From positions 15,866,001-15,930,000 of the forward strand of contig NC_083388.1 of assembly GCF_031755915.1 (NCBI RefSeq): a stretch of DNA of 64,000 nucleotides, in the 5' to 3' direction. The stretch comes from Ziziphus jujuba. Lineage: Eukaryota; Streptophyta; Magnoliopsida; Rosales; Rhamnaceae. The translations under genes and the position numbers were made by a program. This document shows, one piece after another, positions 56,466 through 64,000 of this stretch. The notes below the pieces were generated by a model, which was not told the DNA's origin, ran no database searches, and was given only the letters and a program-made list of their open reading frames with translations. The first letter of the stretch is position 1; each line of letters opens with the position of its first letter.

Positions 56466-57735
56466 ATGGCAGAGTCAAGGATGAGAATAGGAGTAGGAGA
56501 TGGCTCATTGAGAAGTAATGAAGAGGAATCCGTGAGATTCAAGAGTGATTCCCAAGCTTCGGGGAGTGGAGGTGAGCACATGGACATGATGGCGGTCATG
56601 GAGCAATTACAGCGGTTGAATGCTCGCTTTGATCACCTAGATCAAAGGATGGATAGGATGGAAACATCACAAGGTGTGCTGGACCCAAGCTTAGATGCAC
56701 ATGGTGGCTAAGGTCGACCTAGAGAAGAATTTAGGGAAGGTAACTTTGAAGAAGATTTTGAAGAGGAAGTAGATGATATTTTTTCTTACCAAGGAAGGCA
56801 AAACCATGGGAGACCAACAAGAAATGAGGATGATGATCTTGGAAATATTAATATCAACATACCACCTTTTCATGGGAAAAAAGTGATCCAGAAGCCTACT
56901 TAGAATGGGAGGAGCGTATGGAGATGATCCTCGATTGTCACAACTATTCGGAAACCAAGAAAGTTAAAGTGGCAACAATGGAATTTGGACGTTATGCACC
57001 TCAATGGTGGACTAATGAGAAAAATACCCAAAGGAGAGTAGGTGATGAATTGATTACTATATGGCCATAAATGAAAGGATCCATGAGGAAGCAATTTGTA
57101 TCGACTTATTAACATAGGTTGCTACATCAAAGACTCCAATCATTATCACAAAGTAATAGGTCCGTGGAGGACTGTTACAAAGAGATGGAAATGCTTATAA
57201 TAAGATTGAGCATGAATGAAGAAAGAGAAGCAACCATGGCACGGTTTCTAGATGGGTTGAATCGAAAGATAGCCAATCAATTGGAATTACAACAAAATGT
57301 GGAATTGGAAGAGATGTTGCATGTGGCTATCAAGCTTGAGAATCAATTCAAGAGGAAGGGCACAAGTACATAGTTTAGAGGTGTTACAAGTAGTGGGAGG
57401 TCAAATCCAAGTGCTTCGAGAAGCAATCCCACCTTTGAAGCAAGACAAAAGCCAAAGCTTGGAGAAGAAAGCACCACACGGCCAAAAAGGGAGTCTAAAA
57501 TGGAAGTTGTCAAAGCACACAAATATGAAGGTAAATTTGATCCTAAACATTCTAGAACTTGTGACATTGTGTGTTTTAACTGTCATGGTTGAGGACGCAT
57601 TGCCAATCAATGCGCGAAGAGAAGAATCATGGTGCTAAAAGGTAATGGTAAGTTAGAATCCAAAAGTGAAGAAAGTGATGCTGAAACCGAAATTGTTGAA
57701 GATGAAATTGGAGATGAAAGGCATGATGAACTCTC
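56466..57735 (+). pseudogene. G-h gag
   Basis: ATG 56466 is the family start (MAESRMRIGVGD). 81 codons are open, including MEQLQRLNARFDHLDQRMDRME, then a stop after DAHGG. The gag domain continues (KDDDL.NIN, EERMEMILDCHNYSETKKVKVATMEFG), interrupted by a 1-bp insertion near 56878 and stops near 57069 and 57112. It is open again at 57119-57373 (LHQRLQSLSQSNRSVEDCYKEME, VELEEMLHVAIKLENQFKRKG). The zinc knuckle at about 57569-57612 reads CFNCHG-stop-GRIANQC, with the shared TGA and His changed to Arg. The coding DNA ends abruptly at about 57735, where reverse leader sequence begins. Confidence 0.85.
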
Positions 57736-57741
57736 ATTTTG

Positions 57742-58065
57742 TTTATGCAATATGCTTTCAAAACTCTTTCTTTTTTTTTTGGAAATATATGAATGCAACT
57801 AATTAAGATTAAACTAGCCAAGAAAAATCAACAATAAACAAAATTAACAAGAACAATGATGAAAAACAACCAACAAACTAAGAAGCAAAAATACGATAAA
57901 ACAAGAAAACCTAATTTGACTAGGAATTTTTTTTTTTTTTAACTCCAAAATGTGTATGATGATAGAGGAAACCTTAATGTAATTCTAAAATTGTAGATTC
58001 ACACAAAACAAAATAAAGCAAATAAGATGCATCAAATGTGAACAAAATTTAGCTATGATACCAAA
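57742..58065 (-). other. G-h reverse leader fragment with PBS
   Basis: Reverse complement of the first about 320 bp of the G leader. It begins at the ATTGCATA...GCTTTCAAAACTC block (forward version at 55443-55460) and ends with the PBS in reverse (GCTATGATACCAAA, 58052-58065). It is the reverse partner of the forward leader at 55181. Confidence 0.8.
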
Positions 58066-59197
58066 TGATATGAACCTAGGTCGACTCGCACCTAAACCCG
58101 TATTATATTAGTTCGAATCTCAATTAAGTTCAAGTTCTTATGGGAAAATCTTAACCCTTAACCAACCTATAATTAGAAACCTTGGTATAATGAAGATGCC
58201 ACAATAGATTATAGAAGTCCTATTGATAAGTCAAACTAAAACACTCACTCTCTAATAATGTATTAGGTGTTCAAAGAGAACAAAGAGAATTCTATCTCAC
58301 AAAATAATTTCCGAATATTATTAAAGGTTGTGTCATTCCTCCAAATTAAGCCCTTAAATAGGCTAGAGTCATAAAAGAATAAACCCTAAAAATTTAGGTT
58401 AAAACCAGTCACCAAGAGAAAACGAAACATGTTGGCCAATTCACCTACTTTCCTAAACTAATTCGGATTAATTAATTCCTTTATTTTGAATTAGGAATTA
58501 ATTAAATTACAATGAAAATAATAAAATAATAAATTTCTTATGTTGGTTTCCCCAGAAAATAAACAAATAGAAACCAAACATAAGACCAATTTCCTGAAAC
58601 AAAAAGTCAAAATCAAATTAGGAAACTAGTTGACTAGTTTGAATACTAAGGAATCTTAGACCAATGTCCAACTTGTTTGAGCTCCAAATCAGCTTTGATA
58701 TGCCATGTAGGATGCCAAATATGATTAATAATGACTCCCACATGTTTCCCCTTTATTGGAATAAGTCAAACTTGCTTGAACAAGAAGAAAAGTCAAAGTC
58801 AGCGGCTAAACAGTACATTTTCGGCAAAATTGAGATGTTGTCCATACAAGCTGGTTTTAGATGCTTTTGATTCTACCTTGACATGATTCCATTTCCTCTT
58901 GGTGATATCCATTGAATCCAAGAAGTGTTGAATCCATTCGTTGCTACCCGGAGTCCATATATGCACTAAAACAGCTACCCGGGTCCATAACAACTTCCAC
59001 CACTTGGATGCTTAAAATAGGCTTTGTATCTTTGGGTATTGACAAGCCCTTTTGAGCATTAATTATTCCCTATATAAAATCAGCCATTTTTTCCTCAAAC
59101 CTTTTTACTTAAGCTCTAGTAAGTGGTTCATTCTTCATCTGTATCGGTCAGCACCCGACAGGTTGTCAGTTGTGTGGGCGTGGGTGGATTCTCATCA
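58066..59197 (-). repeat. G-h right LTR (reverse)
   Basis: 1132 bp from TGATATGAACCTAGG to GGATTCTCATCA. Complete, no minisatellite. Closest by eye to the left LTR of G-h. Confidence 0.88.
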
Positions 59198-60110
59198 CAC
59201 CTTGAATAGCTTGTATTTTCGAGTTCTATATTTTCTCTTTTGTAGGAATTTGACAATGTCTTTCTGGAGGAGATTCCTTGTGGTTTACCACCTATTTGAT
59301 GAATCGAAAATATAAAAAAATTTCATCCCCGAAGCTGCAATCCTAATAGGCCTGCATATAGAAGTAATCCTGAGAAAACAAAGGAACTTCAACGCCAGGT
59401 AAGTGAGTTGCTTGAAAAAGGTTACATTAGAGAAAGGATAATTCCATGTGTTGGTTTTGTGTTGTTAGTACCTAAGAAAGATGGTTCATGACATATGTGT
59501 GTAGACTATAGGGCTATTCACAATATAACTATTTAAGTATATGCATCTTATTCCTAGATTAGATGATATGCTTGATGAATTACATGGTGCATGCATATTT
59601 TCAAAAATTAACCTTAGGAGTGGCTACCATCAAATTAGGATGAAAGAGGGAGATGAGTGGAAAACTACATTTAAGACAAAATATGGGTTGTATGAGTGGT
59701 AAGTATTGACTTTTGCATTAACTAATGCACCTAGCACTTTCATAAGACGAATGAACCATGTCATGTGTCCATTCCATGGACAATTTGTGGTTGTTTATTT
59801 TGATGATATTTTTGTATATATTAAGAACTTAGATAAGCATGTAGGACATCTTAGGTTAGTATAGAAGTACTTAGGAAAAAATGTTGTTTGCTAATATTAA
59901 AAAGTGTGATTTTCGTAAAGATGAGTTGGTATTTCTAGGATTTTTTGTGAGTGCTGCAGAAATTAAAGTTGACCAATCCAAGATCAAAGTAATCCAAAAG
60001 TGGCCAAAACCTACTACTATCACCCAGGTAAGAAGTTTTCAGGGTTTGGTTAGCTTTTATAGGAGATTTGTCAAGGATTTCTGTACTATTACAGCACCAT
60101 GACTGAAATA
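59198..60110 (+). pseudogene. G-d reverse transcriptase
   Basis: Continues G-d pol after G-h: EFDNVFLEEIPCGLPP (59249), NPNRPAYRSNPEKTKELQRQVSELLEKGYI (59340), VPKKDGS (59470) with a stop after it, [47 protein letters not shown] (59560), a degraded MPFGLTN ([15 protein letters not shown]), [13 protein letters not shown] with an intact YFDD (59790), and [18 protein letters not shown] (60020). Stops and a frameshift near 59870 break it. The RNase H domain that should follow is absent. Confidence 0.82.
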
Positions 60111-61174
60111 GTGTGCTTTGATGTAGCATTAGGGAATTGTTAGTTAGGGAAGGTCACAGTGGGGGCTCAATGGGATAATTTGGTGCAGCAAAGACTTTGT
60201 CAATTTTACAAGAACATTTTCATTGGCCGAACATGAGGAGAAATATAGATAGGGTGTATGAGAAGTGCATCAATTGTAGAAAGTCAAAATCCAAGTTAAA
60301 GCCGCACAGCTTTTACATGCCGCTACCTATCCCATTACATCCTTAGATTGATTTATCTATAGATTTTTATTGGGATTACCTACCTTTATGACCTGTAAGG
60401 ATTCAATTTTTGTGGTTGTTGGTAGATTTTTTCAAGATGGTACACGTTATTGTATGTAATAAAATGCATCATATGTAGCTAATTTGTTCTTTAGGAAAGT
60501 GGTAAGACTTCATGGTATGCTTAGGATTATTGTCTCAGATAGGGATGCTAAGTTCTAAAGTTATTTTTGGAAAACATTGCCAAGTTAGGCATTAAACATT
60601 TATTTTCCACTACTTGTCATCCACAAACTGATCGTCAAACTGAAGTAGTGAATAAAACCTTGTCCGCATTGTTGAGAGAATTAATTAGTTGAGATTTAAG
60701 AAGTTAGAAGGAATGTTTATCGCATGTTGAATTTGCTTATAATAGAACCATACATTCTGCTACTAAATATCCACCATTTGAAATTGTTTATGGTTTTAAT
60801 CATTTAACTTCATCAGATTTAACACATTTACCTTTAAATGAACGTGCTAATCTAGATGGTAAACAAAAAGCTGAGCTTGTTAAGCAGATTCATGAGAAGA
60901 CTAAAGCAAACATTGAAATGATGACTGAGTAATATTCTAAAGTTGCTAATCAAGGCCGAATCAATGTAGTATTTGAACCAGGAGATTGAATTTAATTGCA
61001 CTTGAGAAAAGAAAGGTTTCCTGAACAACGCAAGTCAAAACTTATGCCTCGAGGAGATGGACCTTTTTAAGTTTCGGAGAGGGTCAATGAAAATGCCTAT
61101 GAGCTTAACTTGCTGGTTGAGTAAAATGTGAGTGTTATCTTTAATGTTGCTAATTTATCTCCTTTTTCTGCACG
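60111..61174 (+). pseudogene. G-d integrase
   Basis: The sequence jumps at about 60110 from RT into the integrase zinc region ([17 protein letters not shown] at 60128, C..C near 60265), so RNase H and the start of integrase, roughly 0.7 kb by comparison with G-f, are deleted. Core motifs can be read through many stops: IDLSIDF (60350), IVSDRDAKF (60530), and [12 protein letters not shown] with the Gly replaced (60619). [25 protein letters not shown] (60728) and the GPF end MPRGDGPF (61045) follow. The last coding codons run into the 3' LTR at 61175 with the polypurine tract lost. Confidence 0.8.
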
Positions 61175-62260
61175 TGATGACCATATCCATACCAACAACA
61201 ACACTCTAGAGTGCTAATCCTATGCAATTGAAGACCGGGCTAATTACTAGAGCTCAAGCTAAGAGGTTGAAGGATAATATGATTAACCTCATCCAAGGAG
61301 TCATTAAATCTTAAGTAGGCATAATGATACTAGTAGATTCTAATCTCGTATTGAGCATCAAAGTTGTAAAGGCATAAATGGTCCCGGGAAGCTGTTTTGG
61401 TGCATTTGAGGACTCCGTGCAGTAATGGATGGGTTTGCTAGCTTATGAACATGATTGACCTCATCAAGGGACCATGGAATCAAGTCAAGGTAGAAGTAAG
61501 GGTGTCCAAGTTCATCATTTGCGTCAAAGCTTCTACATTGGCCAAATTAAGCATGTTTGGCGCTGGGAAGTAGTTATCTTGTAATCCAAGCAAGCCTATC
61601 ATTCCAATCAATGGCAATGTGTGGGGACCAGTTCTAACCCTACTAGGAATCGTACATGGCATAGTGGATCTGAGTTGGACCCTAAATTAGCTAGTGATTG
61701 GATAAAGACAGCTTATTTGGAAAACTAGTAAACTACTTTCCAAATCTAAAATTTTGCTTTTGTTTTAGGAAATAATCTTTTATTTTTAGTTTTTATTTAA
61801 ATATTTGCGAACAAGTTTATTAAGGAAGATTTATATTTTAATATTTTGATTGTAGATTAATTAATTCCTATTTCAAAATTAAGGAATCAATTAATCCAAA
61901 TTAGAATAGGAAGGGACTTGGAAATTCAGCAATTTCCTGTTATTTTGCTATGTTGGCCGAATTTGACCTAGTCACTTAAACCTATTTAAAGGTTTATTTT
62001 TCTCAATAATATTCAAATCATCATTCATACATAAAATTATTTATGAGAAAGATTTATCTCTATTTTCTTATAACATATAAAACTCCATTAGAAAACTAGT
62101 GTTCTAGCTTAACTTATAAATAGGACATTCTATAACTTATTATGGTGTCTTCGATATACCAAGGTTTCTCATCACAATTTGACCATTAGAATCTGAATTT
62201 AATTTCGACCTGGGCTAATTTAATATGGGTTTAGGAGTAAGTCGACCTAGGCTCGTACCA
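61175..62260 (+). repeat. G-d 3' LTR
   Basis: 1086 bp from TGATGACCATATCC to CTAGGCTCGTACCA, paired with 39665-40792. An 8-bp indel after TGAT distinguishes the two starts. The tail block [12 protein letters not shown] is still recognisable near 61245. Confidence 0.88.
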
Positions 62261-62265
62261 CAAAT

Positions 62266-63059
62266 ACTATAGTAGCGTCCATTCATTTGATGAACCATGT
62301 ATTTCACACGTAGTTATACAATTTTATCATCATGTTTATAGATGATATCTTGGTTTACTCAAAAAACAAGGAAAAGCATGTAAAGCATTTAAGAAGGGTG
62401 TTACAAACCCTAAGGTAGCATTAACTCTATGCCAATTTTAATAAATGTGAGTTTTGGTTAGACAAAGTGAGGTTCCTCAGGTATATAGTATCAATAGACA
62501 GTGTTTATGTAGACCCCGAGAAAGTAAGAGTCGTATTAAATTTGGAATGCCCTACTACAATTACTGAAGTATAGATTTCCATTAGGTTGGTAAGGTACTA
62601 TCATTGTTTTATTAAAAAGTTCTCAAAGTGTGGGACCACTACACTACTTAGCTAAAAAGGGAGTAAAGTTTGAATGGACACATAAGTGTGAACAAAGCAT
62701 CCAAGAATTACAGAAAAAGTTGACATTAACTCCTATTCTAACCCTAGCAAAAGGAAATGAAGGTTTCAAAGTCTATTGCGATGCATTCCATTGAGTTTTG
62801 GGCTTTGTTTTGATGTAAAACTAAGAAGCTAGTTGCTTATACTTCAAGACAAATGGAAGAAGCATGAGTTGAAGATTTTAAGGCATTACCTATACGAAGC
62901 CATGTTCCAAATCTACACCGACCATTAAAGCCTCAAATATATTTTTACTTAGAAGGATTTGAACATGAGGTAGAGGAGGTGGATGGAGCAATTAAGGGAT
63001 TGCAACTGTGTGTTGGATTACCGACCAGCAAGGCTAATAATGTGGTAGTTGATACTTTC
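62266..63059 (+). pseudogene. Tek reverse transcriptase (second part) and RNase H
   Basis: Continues Tek pol after the G-d target duplication: LMNHVFH near 62290, [27 protein letters not shown] near 62335 with the FIDD active site present, YANFNKCEFWLDKVRFL, VDPEKVRVVLNLE, then RNase H pieces VYCDA near 62773, a degraded E motif, YTDH-stop-SLKYIFT near 62920 and LNMR.RRWMEQL, and ending NVVVDTF. These are Del/Tekay motifs in the right order. There are many stops. It is cut at 63060 by the LTR G-j. Confidence 0.82.
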
Positions 63060-64000
63060 TGATACCAACCTAGGACAACCTGCTCCTAAACCCGTATTAT
63101 ATTAGCCCAGATCTAATTATGTTCAAGTTATAATGGTCACCTTAACCTCTAACCAACCTGTGATTAGAAACCTTGATATATAATAAAGACACCATAATAG
63201 GTGATGGAAATCCTATTGATAAGTCAAAACTAAAACACTCATGCACTAATGGTGTTTTCGGTGTTCAAAAGAACAAAGAGAATTCAATCTCACAAATAAT
63301 TTTCTGTATAAAATTCAAGCTTGATTTCTCATTGAAAATAAGCCTTTAAATAGGCTTTGAATGAGCAAAATAAAACCCTAAAAGGATTAGGAAATTTAGG
63401 CCAACATATAATCCAATTAGGAAATTGCCTAATTTCACATCCTTTCCTAATCTAATTTGGATTAATTAATTCCCTTATTTTGAAGTAGGAATTAATTAAT
63501 TTACAATGAAAATAATAAAATCATAACTTTCCTAAACTTATTTTTCCAGTAAATAAATAAATAAAAACCCAAAAAAGTCAAACGCTAATTAGAAAAACAA
63601 GTTGACTAGTTTGACAACTAAGCTGACTTATGTCTGATGTCCGAGCTAACGTATGTCTGCCTGATGTCCGAGCTAACTTATGTCTGCCTGATGTCTGAGC
63701 TAACTTATGTCTACCTGGTGTCCGAACTAAGTTATGTCTGATGTCCAAAGTCTGAAGTCCGAGCTCAGATGTCTGATGTATGGGTGTCCGATATAAAATG
63801 TCCAATGTATTGGTGTCTGATGTAAAATGTCCAATCTATCAGCCTCCACCACTTGGATGCTTAAAACAGCTCTTTTATCTTCAGGTATGGACAAGCCCTT
63901 TTGAGAATGAATTACTTTCTTGATAAAGACAGCAAGGTTGTCCTTAAACCTCTTAGCTTAAGCTCTAGTGATCGGTCCGGTCTTCATCCGTATAGGATCC
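63060..64000 (-). repeat. G-j: G-family LTR, cut by the window end
   Basis: Starts TGATACCAACCTAGGAC and runs to the window edge, about 100 bp short of the expected LTR end. It is of the minisatellite type, with 27-bp units at about 63628-63725. Whether it is a solo LTR or the 3' LTR of a longer element cannot be seen. The left flank is CTTTC. Confidence 0.85.
63628..63740 (-). repeat. 27-bp minisatellite in G-j LTR
   Basis: About four units of CTGATGTCCGAGCTAACTTATGTCTGC type, period 27. Because 27 is a multiple of three, the minus-strand pol tail reads a nonapeptide repeat (GRHKLARTS, GRHTLARTS, GRHKLAQTS). The 20-bp unit of G-c is this unit minus 7 bp. Confidence 0.85.

Larger units (their letters stand above)
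54074..59197. mobile_element. G-h: element with inverted LTRs
   Basis: Forward LTR (54074-55180), leader and gag on + (to about 57735), then leader in reverse (57742-58061), reverse PBS and reverse LTR (58066-59197). Both outer ends are the U3 start of the LTR (TGATGAGAATCC on the left, its reverse complement on the right). The flanks TACCC (54069-54073) and CACCT (59198-59202) match at three of five bases. G-d pol continues beyond both ends, so the whole is one insertion. The two LTRs share subfamily markers (TTTTCCCATAAGAACTTG) absent elsewhere. Confidence 0.7.
39665..62260 (+). mobile_element. G-d: Ty3/gypsy element of a divergent G subfamily, TSD CAAAT
   Basis: Perfect target duplications CAAAT lie at 39660-39664 and 62261-62265. 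The 5' LTR is 39665-40792 and the 3' LTR 61175-62260; they are clearly diverged from each other, so this is an old insertion. Own coding DNA is 41890-42890, 53089-54073 and 59198-61174. The remaining 15 kb is later insertions (G-e with G-f and G-g, and G-h). Confidence 0.9.
31681..63059 (+). mobile_element. Tek: decayed Del/Tekay-like Ty3/gypsy element, hosting Gal and G-d
   Basis: Pieces of one gag-pol follow in order on the + strand: gag (31681-31990), gag end (31991-32569), PR and start of RT (38510-39659), then the rest of RT and RNase H (62266-63059). The gaps are filled exactly by Gal and G-d, each bounded by duplicated target sequence. Reading across the G-d target site joins the RT motif SFKLTN with the following LMNHV region. 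The element is full of stops and predates everything inserted in it. Its LTRs are not identified, and its 3' part is cut off by G-j at 63060. Confidence 0.75.

Noticed and set aside
63578..64000. CRISPR-like array of short direct repeats
   Set aside because: The repeats are adjacent without unique spacers, vary in length (20 and 27 bp) and lie in LTRs of a plant retrotransposon. They are a minisatellite.

Overview
The window is plant nuclear DNA built almost entirely of LTR retrotransposons inserted into one another. I see no host gene, tRNA, rRNA or CRISPR array. Every recognisable protein is gag, protease (PR), reverse transcriptase (RT), RNase H (RH) or integrase (IN) of the plant Ty1/copia or Ty3/gypsy type. 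The primer-binding sites are plant-type initiator-Met (TGGTATCAGAGC-like), and the sequence between elements is AT-rich. I infer an angiosperm repeat-rich region. It may be pericentromeric, because the dominant family resembles the CRM (centromeric retrotransposon) clade, but I cannot prove location or species.

The dominant family, called 'G' here, has LTRs of about 0.98-1.14 kb running TGATGCGAATCC...TTCGTATCA. Its gag begins MADSxVR, its PR region contains a WLNDSGEMKVNKQ-type block, and its pol reading frame runs past the polypurine tract into the 3' LTR. Target-site duplications (TSDs) read by eye give the nesting order.

Left half (about 2945-27305): a degenerate Ty1/copia element, Cop1 (3025-27305, +), carries G-a (+) in its 5' LTR. 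G-a carries G-b (3985-16198, -, TSD CAAAA) in its 5' LTR. G-b carries G-c (11902-16033, -, TSD GGTAT) in its own 5' LTR. Positions 1-446 hold a second, unrelated copia remnant, and 447-2944 shows no gene.

Middle: 27306-31680 holds one lone G LTR (28151-29220, -) and otherwise unassigned AT-rich DNA.

Right half (about 31681-63059): a very decayed Del/Tekay-like Ty3/gypsy element ('Tek', +) is split by two insertions. The first is a young, structurally complete Galadriel-like chromovirus ('Gal', 32570-38509, -) with one uninterrupted 1538-codon gag-pol, 635-bp LTRs that differ at two sites, and 262-bp direct duplications at its flanks. The second is G-d (39665-62260, +, TSD CAAAT). Inside G-d sit a solo LTR G-e (42891-53088, -), which contains a complete element G-f (43043-52106, +, TSD ACGCC), whose gag contains a solo LTR G-g (45520-46643, TSD GGCTA). 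G-d also contains G-h (54074-59197), an element with LTRs in inverted orientation. A further G LTR, G-j (63060 to the window end, -), interrupts Tek.

Only Gal looks capable of encoding a full set of proteins, and even it has His where RNase H normally has a catalytic Asp. All other elements carry stops, frameshifts or deletions. The observations I rate highest are: the internal copy of the polypurine tract inside both Gal LTRs, the 262-bp duplication around Gal, the inverted-LTR elements G-h and G-a, the extension of pol into the LTR with variable LTR minisatellites, and a stop codon shared at one zinc-knuckle position in four of five G copies.
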